From NCBI GenBank assembly GCA_035633215.1, contig DASQFI010000062.1:186001-250000 (forward strand): a stretch of 64,000 nucleotides of DNA. Direction: 5' to 3'. Position 1 is the stretch's first letter, and every line of letters starts with the position of its first letter. The position numbers and the translations under genes were made by a program. The notes beneath the pieces are model-generated. The model was not told where the DNA came from. It searched no databases and saw only the letters and a program-made list of their open reading frames with translations. This document shows positions 1 through 8,778 of this stretch, one piece after another. This DNA is from DASQFI01 sp035633215 (GTDB taxonomy: Bacteria; Acidobacteriota; Vicinamibacteria; Vicinamibacterales; SCN-69-37).

Positions 1-759
1 AATACAGGCGGCGTGGCGGTCGTCGACAGCCAGTACCGTGATTCCGCCAAGCTCTGTCTGGACGGCCTGAACGAGCGATCGAAGAACCGGCCCGTCGATC
101 GGTTGATCAACACGCACCATCACGCCGACCACACGGACGGGAACGTCGTCTTCAAGGGCATCGCGAAGAAGATCGTGGCCCATGAGCGCGCAGCCAAGGA
201 CATGCACGCGCCACCCGGTCGGCCGGTGCCGGCCACGGACCAGCTCTATCCGGACGCGACGTTCACGAACACATGGCGCGAGCAGGTCGGCAGCGAATGG
301 ATCCGCGCGCAGTTCTACGGACCGGCGCACACGAGCGGCGACGCCGTCGTCACGTTCGAGCGAGCCAACGTCGCGCACATGGGCGATCTGATGTTCAAGG
401 GGCGCCACCCGATCATCGATCGGGCCGCGGGCGCGTCAATCAAGAACTGGATCAACGTCCTCGAGAAAACCGTGGCGGCGCACGCGAACGACACCATGTA
501 CATCTTCGGCCATTCGGGCGCGAATCAGCCGGTCACCGGCCCGCGCGCGGACCTCACGCGCCTGCGCGACTACTTCACGGCGCTGCTGGACTTCGTGCGC
601 GCCGAGATGAAATCGGGCAAGACGAAGGATCAGATCCTTGCGATCCGCGAGCCGTTGAAAGGCTTCGAGGACTTCGGGCCGTTCGCGATGCAGGACGCCC
701 GCGCGCCACTCACCGTCGCCTATGAAGAACTCGAATCTGGAAAGACTCAGTCCATCTGA
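1..759 (+). CDS. Metallo-beta-lactamase-fold hydrolase, 5' end outside window
   Basis: The reading frame is open from base 1, so the N-terminus is missing. The first codons (NTGGVAVVDSQ) match the beta-strand that normally precedes the metal site in MBL-fold proteins, which argues against an internal start at the GTG of base 13. The HxHxDH zinc motif is present as THHHADHTDGN near bases 112-144. Further candidate metal ligands are the His of GPAHTSGD and the Asp of HMGDLMF, and a late His occurs in FGHSG. The substrate cannot be told; secreted beta-lactamase-like hydrolases and glyoxalase-like enzymes share this pattern. The last codons (LESGKTQSI, then TGA) already resemble the AATCTG repeat that follows, so the repeat may have supplied the stop. 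Confidence 0.85.
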   Translation, partial: NTGGVAVVDSQYRDSAKLCLDGLNERSKNRPVDRLINTHHHADHTDGNVVFKGIAKKIVAHERAAKDMHAPPGRPVPATDQLYPDATFTNTWREQVGSEWIRAQFYGPAHTSGDAVVTFERANVAHMGDLMFKGRHPIIDRAAGASIKNWINVLEKTVAAHANDTMYIFGHSGANQPVTGPRADLTRLRDYFTALLDFVRAEMKSGKTKDQILAIREPLKGFEDFGPFAMQDARAPLTVAYEELESGKTQSI

Positions 760-936
760 AAGGTGAAATCTGGGAATCTGGAATCTGGTCTGGAAATCGT
801 GGAATCGGGGAATCGGAAATCTATCGGGGAATCTGGAATCTAACGGGAATCGGAAACAATCGGGAATCTGGAATCTGCGCCGGGTCATCGGTTGAGACCA
901 GATTGCAGATTGAAGATTAGAGATTCGAGATTCACA
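752..936. repeat. AATCTG-word inverted repeat, copy 1
   Basis: Degenerate iterations of GGAATCTG/GAAATCTG fill the left part and their reverse complement (AGATTGCAGATT-like) fills the right end near 898-934, giving a long imperfect inverted repeat. It fills the gap between two convergent genes. The stop codon of the upstream gene (757-759) lies inside the first word, and the stop of the downstream minus-strand gene (938-940) lies at the right edge. Confidence 0.85.
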
Positions 937-937
937 T

Positions 938-1726
938 TCACTTGTCTATCGCCCAGACACCAGCCTCCCCAGGTCCCAACCGGAAGGTCCACTGTGGACC
1001 GCTCGGCCGGCTGAGCATCGACATATCTGCCCCGTCGAGCAGGCTCGTCCAGAGTGCGGGTGCGACCGCGGGCGGCAGGTCCACAACCCCTTTGATGGAC
1101 ACGGCCGACGTGTTCGTCGAGACAAGCACCCAGGCGCGCGCAGTTTCAAGGAGGACGACGTCCACGCCCGCTGGCGTCGGCGCCTGGAGCGCCACGGACG
1201 GACCGGCCCGAACGTCATAGAACAGCCGGGCGTTGAACGTCAGATTGCGCGCGATGGCCGCCGCCGGCGCCACCCACGGCCGCGGACGGCCGCTCGCGTC
1301 GGTCAGCCCGGTGCCGGATGCCGCCTCGGGATCGAAGGCGATCGCCCGCGCCCCCCGGCCGACCGCGCGCCACACGAGCGCTGGAATCTGGCCGGGCGTG
1401 ACTCGCGAGACGACGATATCGATGCGTTCGGGCGGGGTGAGGGCCGCAGGTGGCGTCAGATGCACGGGCGCCGCGTGAATCGAGACCCCGAGTCCAATTC
1501 GCACGGCCATCTTGAGGAGGTCCCCTGCGCCTGACGGCTGGCTGGCCGGCCAGGTCACCCCGGTGAATCCCTGGGCGCGGATGGCGGCCAGGTCGTCCTC
1601 CCGCGGGGTCCCTGCGGGCGACCCGCGATACCAGACGGAGACCACCGGCTCGGCGGGCGCCCACGGCGTTGTCGGACGGCCGTCGGCCAGCAACGCCGCG
1701 ACCGCAAGAAAACATGACGACAACAT
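938..1726 (-). CDS. Secreted protein of unknown function, possibly glycosidase-like
   Basis: The protein has 262 residues and starts at ATG 1724-1726. A short hydrophobic N-terminus (SCFLAVAALLADG) suggests export. Segments such as AIRAQGFTGVTWPA and PALVWRAVGRGARAIAFDPEA resemble strands and helices of TIM-barrel glycoside hydrolases of the GH42/beta-galactosidase type. The C-terminal TSLLDGADMS...LGPGEAGVWAID resembles a terminal beta-sandwich. No catalytic Glu pair could be assigned and the protein is shorter than those enzymes, so the function stays open. It is transcribed divergently from the S9 peptidase gene, with 36 bp between the starts. Confidence 0.6.
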   Translation of the reverse strand: MLSSCFLAVAALLADGRPTTPWAPAEPVVSVWYRGSPAGTPREDDLAAIRAQGFTGVTWPASQPSGAGDLLKMAVRIGLGVSIHAAPVHLTPPAALTPPERIDIVVSRVTPGQIPALVWRAVGRGARAIAFDPEAASGTGLTDASGRPRPWVAPAAAIARNLTFNARLFYDVRAGPSVALQAPTPAGVDVVLLETARAWVLVSTNTSAVSIKGVVDLPPAVAPALWTSLLDGADMSMLSRPSGPQWTFRLGPGEAGVWAIDK

Positions 1727-1762
1727 GAGATTTCTCTATCATCGTGCCGACGGAGGATTCCC

Positions 1763-4156
1763 ATGCGCAAGATCTGGCTGCTTTCCGGAGTGGGGGCGAC
1801 CCTCGCTTATCTCGCGGTCGCCAATCCCGCGGCGCAGGCCCCGGCGACGACCGGGTATTTGACGCCGCCGAAAGTCATCGCCGACCTGATGGACGCCGAG
1901 CCCTTGCCCGCCGTATCGCTCTCGCCCGATCGCACGGTCATGCTGCTCGCGCACCGGCGGAGCATGCCGACGATTGCCGAGGTCGCGGCCCCGTTTCTCG
2001 GCCTGGCCGGCGCGCGCGTGAACCCGCGCACGAACGGCCCGCGGGTGCTCGGCGGCACGATCGCGTTCACCTTGAAAGACGTCGCGACCGGCACCGAGCG
2101 CAAGATCGCGCTGCCAGCGGGCGGATCGTTCACCGCGGCGTTCTCACGCGACAGCAAGAAGATCGCGATCACGCACACCACCGACAGCGCCATCCGCCTG
2201 CTCGTCGCCGATGTCGCGGCCGGCACGGTGCGCACGCTGCTCGACGGCGGCGTCAACGGCCTCGCCGGCGGCTGCTCGTGGCTCGATGACTCGAATGGGC
2301 TGCTCTGCCGGCTCATCCCGGACGGCCGGAGCGCGGCCCCGCAGGATCCAGGCGTGCCCACGGGACCGAACGTCCAGGAGAACATGGGCGGCACGGCGCC
2401 CGGCCGCACGTACCAGGATCTCCTGACGAGCGCGCACGAAGAGCGGCTCTACGACTACTACTACACGAGTCAGCCGGCGTGGGTCGGACTCGACGGACGC
2501 AAGACGCCCGTGGGTTCGCCTGCCGTCTACGCGTCGTTGTCGCTCTCGACCGACGGCCAGTGGCTGGTCGTCACGCGCGTCAAGCGGCCGTATTCGTACG
2601 TCGCGCCCGCAGGCCTCTTCCCCCGGGACGTCGAGCTCTGGGATCGCTCTGGCAAGGTGGTGCGCAAGCTCGCCGACGTGCCGATGGGCGACACGATTCC
2701 GACCAACGGCGTCTTCGCCGGACCGCGCGCGTTTACGTGGCACGCGCTCGAGCCCGCGACGCTCTACTGGGCCGAGGCGCTCGACAAGGGCGACATCCGC
2801 AATAAGGTCCCGCATCGCGATCGCCTGCTCGTGCTCAAGGCGCCCTTCAGCGGACAGCCGTCGGAGCTCCTGAAAACGGAATGGCGCTACGGCGGCATGC
2901 AGTTCACCGAGAAGAGCTCGGTGCTGCTGAGCGAGAGCGATCGCGCGTCGCGAATGCGCCGCACCTGGGTGTACGACAACGAAGCGCCGCGCAAGGCGTG
3001 GGAACTGCTGCAGGAAGATCGCTACAAGGACCCGGGCTTTCCGATGTTCCGGCCCGGGACGTCGCTCGTCATGCACATCGGCGACTCGATCTACCTCACG
3101 GGCGCGGGCGCGTCTCCCCAGGGCGACCGGCCGTTCCTCGATCGGTTCAATCTCAAGACGATGAAAGCCGACCGCGTGTGGCAGTGCGACGAGCAGAGCT
3201 ACGAATCGGTGGTCGCGGTCCTCGACGACAACGCGACGCGCGTCATCACGTCGCGCGAGACGAAGGACCTGCCTGCCAACTACGTGTCGCGCGATCTGTC
3301 GGCCAAGACGTCGCGCAACCTGACGACCTTCAGGGATCCGCAGCCGCAGCTCTCGGACGTGCAGAAACAGTTGGTGACCTACAAGCGGAAGGACGGCGTC
3401 ACGCTGTCGGGGACGATCTACCTGCCACCGAGCTACCGGCCCGGCACCCGCCTGCCGATGTTCGTCTGGGCGTATCCGCAGGAGTTCACGAGCGCCGACG
3501 CGGCCAGCCAGGTCGTCGGATCTCCGAATCGGTTTACGCGTGCCGGCGGCGCGTCGCATCTCCTGCTCCTGACGCAGGGCTACGCGATCTTCGATGGTCC
3601 GACGATGCCGATCGTGGGACCGGGTGAGACCGCCAACGACACGTACATCGAGCAGCTCGTTTCGAGCGCCGAGGCGGCCGTGAACTTCGCCGTCGAGAAG
3701 GGCTTTGCCGATCGCGATCGGATCGGCGTCGGCGGGCACAGCTATGGCGGCTTCATGACCGCCAATCTGCTCGCCCATTCCGATCTCTTCCGGGCCGGCA
3801 TCGCACGAAGCGGCGCCTACAACCGCTCGCTGACGCCGTTCGGGTTCCAGGCCGAGACGCGCACGTTCTGGGAGAAGCCGGACCTGTACGCCCGGATGTC
3901 GCCGTTCTGGCACGCCAACAAAGTGAACGAGCCGATTCTCCTGATTCACGGCGAGATGGACGACAACTCGGGCACCTTCCCCATCCAATCCGAGCGCTTC
4001 TACATGGCCCTGAAGGGCCACGGCGCCACGGTCCGGTACATCACGCTGCCATACGAAGCGCACGGCTACGCCGCGCGCGAGTCGAACATGCACGTGATTA
4101 CCGAGATGCTGAACTGGCTGGACAAGCACGTGAAGAACGCGAAGCCGAGGCAGTAG
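1763..4156 (+). CDS. S9 family prolyl oligopeptidase-like serine peptidase, secreted
   Basis: A 797-residue protein with an N-terminal signal peptide (MRKIWLLSGVGATLAYLAVA), a beta-propeller-like middle and a C-terminal alpha/beta-hydrolase domain. The catalytic triad is visible: Ser660 in GGHSYGG, Asp733 in HGEMDDN and His767 in YEAHGY. The order and spacing fit S9 peptidases of the dipeptidyl-peptidase/glutamyl-endopeptidase type, which cleave short peptides. Location is expected to be periplasmic. The start is supported by a GGAGGA ribosome-binding site just upstream (about 1750-1756). The stop TAG (4154-4156) lies within the first bases of a palindromic repeat. Substrate specificity cannot be read from the sequence. 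Confidence 0.92.
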   Translation: MRKIWLLSGVGATLAYLAVANPAAQAPATTGYLTPPKVIADLMDAEPLPAVSLSPDRTVMLLAHRRSMPTIAEVAAPFLGLAGARVNPRTNGPRVLGGTIAFTLKDVATGTERKIALPAGGSFTAAFSRDSKKIAITHTTDSAIRLLVADVAAGTVRTLLDGGVNGLAGGCSWLDDSNGLLCRLIPDGRSAAPQDPGVPTGPNVQENMGGTAPGRTYQDLLTSAHEERLYDYYYTSQPAWVGLDGRKTPVGSPAVYASLSLSTDGQWLVVTRVKRPYSYVAPAGLFPRDVELWDRSGKVVRKLADVPMGDTIPTNGVFAGPRAFTWHALEPATLYWAEALDKGDIRNKVPHRDRLLVLKAPFSGQPSELLKTEWRYGGMQFTEKSSVLLSESDRASRMRRTWVYDNEAPRKAWELLQEDRYKDPGFPMFRPGTSLVMHIGDSIYLTGAGASPQGDRPFLDRFNLKTMKADRVWQCDEQSYESVVAVLDDNATRVITSRETKDLPANYVSRDLSAKTSRNLTTFRDPQPQLSDVQKQLVTYKRKDGVTLSGTIYLPPSYRPGTRLPMFVWAYPQEFTSADAASQVVGSPNRFTRAGGASHLLLLTQGYAIFDGPTMPIVGPGETANDTYIEQLVSSAEAAVNFAVEKGFADRDRIGVGGHSYGGFMTANLLAHSDLFRAGIARSGAYNRSLTPFGFQAETRTFWEKPDLYARMSPFWHANKVNEPILLIHGEMDDNSGTFPIQSERFYMALKGHGATVRYITLPYEAHGYAARESNMHVITEMLNWLDKHVKNAKPRQ

Positions 4157-4205
4157 GCCGGCCCTTCAGGACCGGCGTGCAGGCGGGGCTGAAGCCCCGC
4201 CCTAC
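4153..4205. repeat. GTAGG...CCTAC palindromic element, left copy
   Basis: The element begins GTAGGCCGGCCCTT and ends in the perfect palindrome GGCGGGGCTGAAGCCCCGCC (4182-4201) followed by CTAC. The TAG of its GTAGG terminus is the stop codon of the S9 peptidase. An inverted, longer relative lies at 7556-7656, so the pair brackets the gene between them. A separate small hairpin (arms 4231-4237 and 4242-4248) follows; the rest of the gap to 4380 shows nothing recognisable. Confidence 0.85.
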
Positions 4206-4379
4206 ACGTAATTTCGCAAAAGCGGGGGCCGTCAGAGGTCACTCTGACCTGAGCATGTCCTTTCTAACCCTTCGAGCGTCATAAGGAAGGGCCGAGCGCC
4301 GCAGGCACAGGCGTTACCCAGCGTTGGTACTACGCTTGCACAATACTGTCATGTCGGTCCCTGTGAACCGGAGCTCATC

Positions 4380-7300
4380 ATGATGAAGGCGTTGACGCGA
4401 GGCGGCCTCGTGGCCGGTCTGGTCTGTACGCTGGCGCTGACCCTCGGTCTGCCAGCCCGTGCAGACGCGCAGTACTTCGGACGGAACAAGGTCCAGTACG
4501 ACAAGTTCAAATTCCAAATCCTGACCACCGAGCACTTCGACATCTACTACTACCCGGAAGAGGCCGATGCGGCGAAGCAAGTCGGGCGAATGGCCGAACG
4601 ATGGTACGCCCGGCTCTCGAAGCTCCTCGGCCACACACTGCTCGGCCGGCAGCCGGTGATCCTCTACGCGAGCCATCCCGATTTCGAGCAGACGAATGTC
4701 ATCGAAGGGCAGCTCGGCGAGGGCACCGGGGGGGTGACCGAAGGCGCCAAGCGCCGCGTGATCATGCCGATGGCGGCGAGCCTCGCCGACACCGACCATG
4801 TCCTCGGCCATGAGCTCGTACACGCGTTCCAGTACGACATCCTCGGGCACAACGTGGAGGGCCTCCCGCTCTGGTTCATCGAGGGAATGGCCGAGTACTT
4901 CTCGATCGGCGGGCGCGATCCGCAGACCGCGATGTGGCTGCGCGATGCGGCGATCGAAGATCGGCTGCCCGACCTCAAGGCCCTCGACGACCCGCGCTAC
5001 TTCCCGTACCGGTTCGGACATGCGTTCTGGGCGTACATCGGCGGACGCTACGGCGACGACGCGGTAGCGAAGATTCTGTTGGAGTTCGCGCCGATCGGCG
5101 AGCAAGCGCCGGGCAGGGGTCTCATGGCGCGTGCCGATGCCATCAGCGCGATCGAGACCGTCACGGGGATCAGCGCCGACGAGCTCGCCGCGGCGTGGCA
5201 CGCTTCGGTGCGCGAGACGTATGGACTCACCGCGCGAGCGCGTGAGAAGAACGAGCCCACGCGGCCGGCGCCGGCCACAGGTGGGCCGCTGGTCATCGGC
5301 CGCCGGACGGGCGGCGGCGAAATGAACGTCGGTCCGTCGCTGAGTCCCGACGGCACACGCATCGCGTTCCTCTCCGAGCGTGATCAGCTGTCGATCGATC
5401 TCTACCTCGCCGATGCGACAACGGGCCGAATCATCCGCCGGCTGGTCGAGACCGCCTCTGATCCCCACTTCGAGAGCCTGCAGTTCCTGGCATCGGCCGG
5501 GGCGTGGGATCCGCAAGGGCTTCGGCTGGCTGTCGCGACGATCCGCGGCGGGAACCCGGTCATCGCCCTCATCGACGGGAACAACGGCGACGTGAAGCAG
5601 GAAATCAAGCTCCCGAACATCGGCGAGATCTTCCAGCCAACCTGGTCGCCGGACGGCAGGGCGATCGCGTTCTCGGGACAGGCGGGCGGCTACACCGACC
5701 TCTACGTGCACGATCTCGGGACGGCGACGACGAAGCGGCTGACCTCGGATCCGTTCGCGGATCTCCAGCCCGCCTGGTCACCCGACGGCACCCGCATCGT
5801 CTTCGTGACCGATCGGTTCTCGACGAACCTCACGCTGCTTTCGTACGGGCCGCCCAGGCTCGCGCAGGTGATCCTTTCGACCGGCGCGATCTCGGCGATC
5901 GAGACCGGGCTCCCGGGCAGCGCGGTCAACCCGCAGTGGTCGAGCGACGGCAACACGCTGTTCTTCATCTCGGACACCGGCGGTCGATCGAACGCGTGGA
6001 AGCTGAACCTGGCGACCAGCCAGGTGATGCAAGTCACGAACGAGGTCACCGGCGTCGCGGGGATCACGCCGTCGAGTCCCGCGCTCTCGGTCGCCGCGCG
6101 CGTGCCGAAGGCCGCCGTCAGCGTGTTCCGCGGCGGCGGACATGAAATCCATTTGATCGATACGTCGACGACGGCTGCGCCGCCGGCGGCGGTGACGGCC
6201 ATGGCTGATGCGGCCATCCTGCCGCCGCTTCGCCGGACCGTTGGTCCCGTGACCGAGCAGCTGCAGCAGCCGGCGGTCGGCTTGCCGCCCACGTCCGAGT
6301 TTCCGGTGAAGGAGTACTCGCCGAAGCTCGAGCTCGTCGGGATTGGCCAGCAGATCGGCGTGTCCACCGGCGGCATGTTCGGCACCTACGCCTCGGGCGG
6401 CATCGCGTTCCAGTTCAGCGACATGCTGGGCGAGCACCTGCTCGGAACGAGCTTCGGTATCGACGGGAGCTTCAAGGACACGTCGGCCGGCGTGAGCTAT
6501 CTGAACCGGTCGTCACGCTGGAACTGGGGCGTCTTTGGCGAGCGGTCGCCGTACCGGTTTGGCACGGTCCGGGCCGGGTTTGCCAACAGCGGCGGGCAGA
6601 CGGTGTTCGTCGAGCAAGCCGAGATCTTCCGGCAGACGTACCAGCAGGGCGGCATGATCGTCGCGTATCCGTTCAGCCGGGTGGCTCGAATCGAGTTCAG
6701 CGGCTCGGCGCGGCGGATCAGCTTCGACAGCGAAGTCCGCACGCGGATCTTCGATCCGGGGACCGGCGCGCTTCTGGGCGAGGAGACGACGAACCTGCCG
6801 GTGGGCGATCCGCTCAATCTCTATGACGCCAGCGTCGCGCTCGTGCGCGACACGTCGGTGTTCGGCGCGACGAGCCCGGTCAAGGGCCACAGAATGCGGG
6901 TCGACTTCTCGCCGACGTTCGGCGACCTCGAGCTCAACAACATCACGCTCGACTACCGTCACTACCTGATGCCGGTGCGTCCCATCACGTTCGCGGTCCG
7001 GGGCGTGCACGTCGCCCGGTACGGCGGAAGCAGTGAAGACGAACGGCTGATGCCGCTGTTCCTGGGCTACCCGACCCTCGTGCGCGGCTACGACGTCAAC
7101 AGCTTCGAGGCGAGTGAATGCACGCTGACGGCCGATGGCAGCTGCCCGGAGTTCGACCGCCTGACTGGCAGCCGGATGTTGGTGGTGAACGCGGAAGTGC
7201 GCGCGCCTCTCGCCGGGTTGTTCAATCGCAAGATGGACTACGGCCCCATCCCGGTCGAGCTCTTCGCGTTCTTCGACTCGGGCGTGGCGTGGACCCGAGA

Positions 7301-7469
7301 CGTGAAGCCGACCTTTGCCGACGGCTCGCGGCCATGGGTCTCGAGCGCCGGGTTTGGCGCGCGCGTGAACCTGTTCGGGTTCGCGATCGGCGAGTTCAAC
7401 ATGGCGCGGCCGCTCAACCGCGACGGACGCGGCTGGATGTTCGTGTTCAATTTGAGACCGGGATTCTAG
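4380..7469 (+). CDS. Metalloprotease-like / TolB-like propeller / outer-membrane barrel fusion
   Basis: The 1029-residue protein has a signal peptide (cleavage probably after ARADA) and three parts. Residues about 30-290 form a gluzincin-like domain with HELVH at 144-148 and a candidate third ligand Glu168 in WFIEGMAEYFS. Residues about 300-600 contain repeated WSPDGRAIAF-type blades of a TolB/PD40 propeller. The C-terminal third (from about 640) is rich in alternating beta strands and ends in FVFNLRPGF with a terminal Phe, as in BamA/Omp85-type barrels. It probably sits in the outer membrane with its peptidase and propeller in the periplasm. Two adjacent ATGs (4380, 4383) are possible starts. 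Palindromic repeats flank it on both sides. Whether the protease is active is unknown. Confidence 0.88.
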   Translation: MMKALTRGGLVAGLVCTLALTLGLPARADAQYFGRNKVQYDKFKFQILTTEHFDIYYYPEEADAAKQVGRMAERWYARLSKLLGHTLLGRQPVILYASHPDFEQTNVIEGQLGEGTGGVTEGAKRRVIMPMAASLADTDHVLGHELVHAFQYDILGHNVEGLPLWFIEGMAEYFSIGGRDPQTAMWLRDAAIEDRLPDLKALDDPRYFPYRFGHAFWAYIGGRYGDDAVAKILLEFAPIGEQAPGRGLMARADAISAIETVTGISADELAAAWHASVRETYGLTARAREKNEPTRPAPATGGPLVIGRRTGGGEMNVGPSLSPDGTRIAFLSERDQLSIDLYLADATTGRIIRRLVETASDPHFESLQFLASAGAWDPQGLRLAVATIRGGNPVIALIDGNNGDVKQEIKLPNIGEIFQPTWSPDGRAIAFSGQAGGYTDLYVHDLGTATTKRLTSDPFADLQPAWSPDGTRIVFVTDRFSTNLTLLSYGPPRLAQVILSTGAISAIETGLPGSAVNPQWSSDGNTLFFISDTGGRSNAWKLNLATSQVMQVTNEVTGVAGITPSSPALSVAARVPKAAVSVFRGGGHEIHLIDTSTTAAPPAAVTAMADAAILPPLRRTVGPVTEQLQQPAVGLPPTSEFPVKEYSPKLELVGIGQQIGVSTGGMFGTYASGGIAFQFSDMLGEHLLGTSFGIDGSFKDTSAGVSYLNRSSRWNWGVFGERSPYRFGTVRAGFANSGGQTVFVEQAEIFRQTYQQGGMIVAYPFSRVARIEFSGSARRISFDSEVRTRIFDPGTGALLGEETTNLPVGDPLNLYDASVALVRDTSVFGATSPVKGHRMRVDFSPTFGDLELNNITLDYRHYLMPVRPITFAVRGVHVARYGGSSEDERLMPLFLGYPTLVRGYDVNSFEASECTLTADGSCPEFDRLTGSRMLVVNAEVRAPLAGLFNRKMDYGPIPVELFAFFDSGVAWTRDVKPTFADGSRPWVSSAGFGARVNLFGFAIGEFNMARPLNRDGRGWMFVFNLRPGF

Positions 7470-7553
7470 ACCGAGGCTCAAAGGCTCAAAGACCCAGAGG
7501 CTCAAAGGCGTGGAAGCAAAGCTCTTGCTTTCAGCCTTTGAGCCTTTGAGTTG
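7470..7553. repeat. Inverted repeat of the word AGGCTCAAAG
   Basis: Iterated AGGCTCAAAG words on the left (7474-7508) are mirrored by CTTTGAGCCTTTGAG on the right (about 7534-7551). The element starts directly after the TAG stop (7467-7469). Confidence 0.8.
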
Positions 7554-7555
7554 CT

Positions 7556-7656
7556 GTAGGGCGGGGCTTCAGCCCCGCCAACGCGCCGGCCCTGACCACC
7601 GCCGCCAAGGCTTCGGTGGTCCGCCGTAGCTTCAGAAGGCGGAAGGGCCGGCCTAC
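7556..7656. repeat. GTAGG...CCTAC palindromic element, right copy
   Basis: It begins with GTAGG and the same 20-base palindrome as the left copy (7560-7579, reverse orientation) and ends AAGGGCCGGCCTAC, the exact reverse complement of the left element's beginning. About 45 extra bases with their own hairpin potential lie in the middle. The CTA at 7653-7655 is the stop codon (TAG on the minus strand) of the DoxX gene. Confidence 0.85.
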
Positions 7657-8102
7657 GCCGCGAGCCTTTCACGCACGGCGTCGACGCGCGCCGGCTTACT
7701 CCTGAACAGCCACGCGTCGAGCGAGTACGCTCCGGCTCCCGCCACCGACACCGCGAGACTCGCGAGCATCAGGACCAGCGTGAACTCGTAGCCCGCCGGC
7801 AGGAAGAACCCGTTCCTCAGGTGCACGGTCGCCGCCGCGACGATCATGGTGAAAGCGATCAGCAGCCCAACCGGTCTCACAACGATGCCGGCGAGCATCG
7901 CCAGTCCACCAACCAGTTCCACGGTAATCACGATCGCCGAGTTCAGGGCCGGAAATGGCACGCCGAGCGACGCGAGCACTCCGGCGAAGCCGTCGAAGCC
8001 CATCAGGGTCAGCTTCTGCCAGCCGTGCATCACGAAGACGATGCCGAGCGCGAGACGAATGAGCAGCAAGCCCAGGTCGACGTTTTTTCTGATGGTCTGC
8101 AT
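7653..8102 (-). CDS. DoxX family membrane protein
   Basis: A 149-residue protein with four predicted membrane segments and the typical DoxX opening LLLIRLALGIVFVMHGWQKL. DoxX-family proteins sit in the inner membrane and are linked in some bacteria to redox or thiol-stress protection; the exact activity is not established. It lies downstream of a MarR-type gene on the same strand. A palindrome at 8159-8178, matching the one before the MarR gene, lies about 57 bp upstream of its start, so joint control by that regulator is likely. The stop codon falls in the CCTAC end of the repeat. Confidence 0.9.
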   Translation of the reverse strand: MQTIRKNVDLGLLLIRLALGIVFVMHGWQKLTLMGFDGFAGVLASLGVPFPALNSAIVITVELVGGLAMLAGIVVRPVGLLIAFTMIVAAATVHLRNGFFLPAGYEFTLVLMLASLAVSVAGAGAYSLDAWLFRSKPARVDAVRERLAA

Positions 8103-8158
8103 CTGCTGACTCCTATTCAGTTTCAGTACGACGTTCCAACGTGAAATGACGTGCGACG

Positions 8159-8178
8159 ATTGTCGTTACAACGAATAT
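8159..8178. promoter_or_regulatory. Candidate MarR operator upstream of doxX
   Basis: ATTGTCGTT-AC-AACGAATAT is an imperfect palindrome with 7 of 9 arm positions matching. Its right half is identical to the right half of the perfect palindrome at 8687-8706 in front of the MarR gene. It lies in the gap between doxX and the MarR gene, in the expected promoter region of doxX. Confidence 0.7.
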
Positions 8179-8194
8179 ATGCACCGAAAAACCG

Positions 8195-8677
8195 TCACTC
8201 CTCACGCGTACGGGCCTCCGTCAGGAGCGTCTTGAGCGAGGACAGTTGCCGCTCGCTCATGTGGCCGAGCTGCCGCTCGTGCAGGTGATCGACCGGCGCG
8301 TCCAGGCCATCCAGCAGCTCGAGCCCGGGCGGCGTGATCCGAGTGCGGACGACGCGCCGGTCCTGGACCTCACGTGTGCGCTCGATCAGCCCGCGCTTCT
8401 CCAGGCGATCCATCAGCCGCGTGACGTCCGGATCGTGCCGGAACAGCTGCCCGGCCACCTGCCCGCACGCGAGGCCCAACGGCCCGGCTCCTCGAAGAAT
8501 GCGCAGGATGTTGTACTGCGACACCGAGAGCTCGTCCTCCCTCAGCAGCGCGACCAGTTCGCGCTCGAACTGCTCGGCGGCGACGACCAGCGCCGAGAAC
8601 ACCTCGAACTGCGCGGTGGTGCGGGCGCTTCGTGTTCGCCGGCGAGCCGGGGACGTCGGGTCGGGCTTGGCGGGCAC
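8195..8677 (-). CDS. MarR family transcriptional regulator
   Basis: A 160-residue winged-helix regulator. The segment LSVSQYNILRILRGAGPLGLACGQVAGQL followed by PDVTRLMDRLEKRGLIERTRE matches the MarR helix-turn-helix, and DRRVVRTRITPPGLELLD is the wing. These proteins bind palindromes as dimers and usually repress themselves and a neighbour until a small ligand or oxidant releases them. The start is the GTG at 8675-8677, with the palindrome 10 bp upstream. The likely target is the downstream DoxX gene. The inducer is unknown. Confidence 0.92.
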   Translation of the reverse strand: MPAKPDPTSPARRRTRSARTTAQFEVFSALVVAAEQFERELVALLREDELSVSQYNILRILRGAGPLGLACGQVAGQLFRHDPDVTRLMDRLEKRGLIERTREVQDRRVVRTRITPPGLELLDGLDAPVDHLHERQLGHMSERQLSSLKTLLTEARTREE

Positions 8678-8686
8678 GACGGCATT

Positions 8687-8706
8687 ATATTCGTTTCAAC
8701 GAATAT
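8687..8706. promoter_or_regulatory. Candidate MarR autoregulatory operator
   Basis: ATATTCGTT-TC-AACGAATAT has perfect 9-bp arms and lies 10 bp before the GTG start of the MarR gene. A related site occurs upstream of doxX. Size and position fit a MarR-dimer operator that overlaps the promoter or start region. Confidence 0.75.
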
Positions 8707-8778
8707 CGTCAAGCCACGCGTCTGGTCGGCGAAACAAGAGACGAAAAAGAGGCCTGGAAGCTTTGGACTTGGCGAGTC

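Noticed and set aside
752..936. AATCTG tracts considered as CRISPR arrays
   Set aside because: The words are 6-9 bases, degenerate and contiguous; there are no 23-47 base identical repeats with unique spacers and no cas genes.
2144..4129. 661-residue minus-strand open frame opposite the S9 peptidase
   Set aside because: It is antisense to a gene with an intact catalytic triad, has an Arg/Val/Asp-rich composition typical of a shadow frame in high-G+C DNA, and shows no domain.
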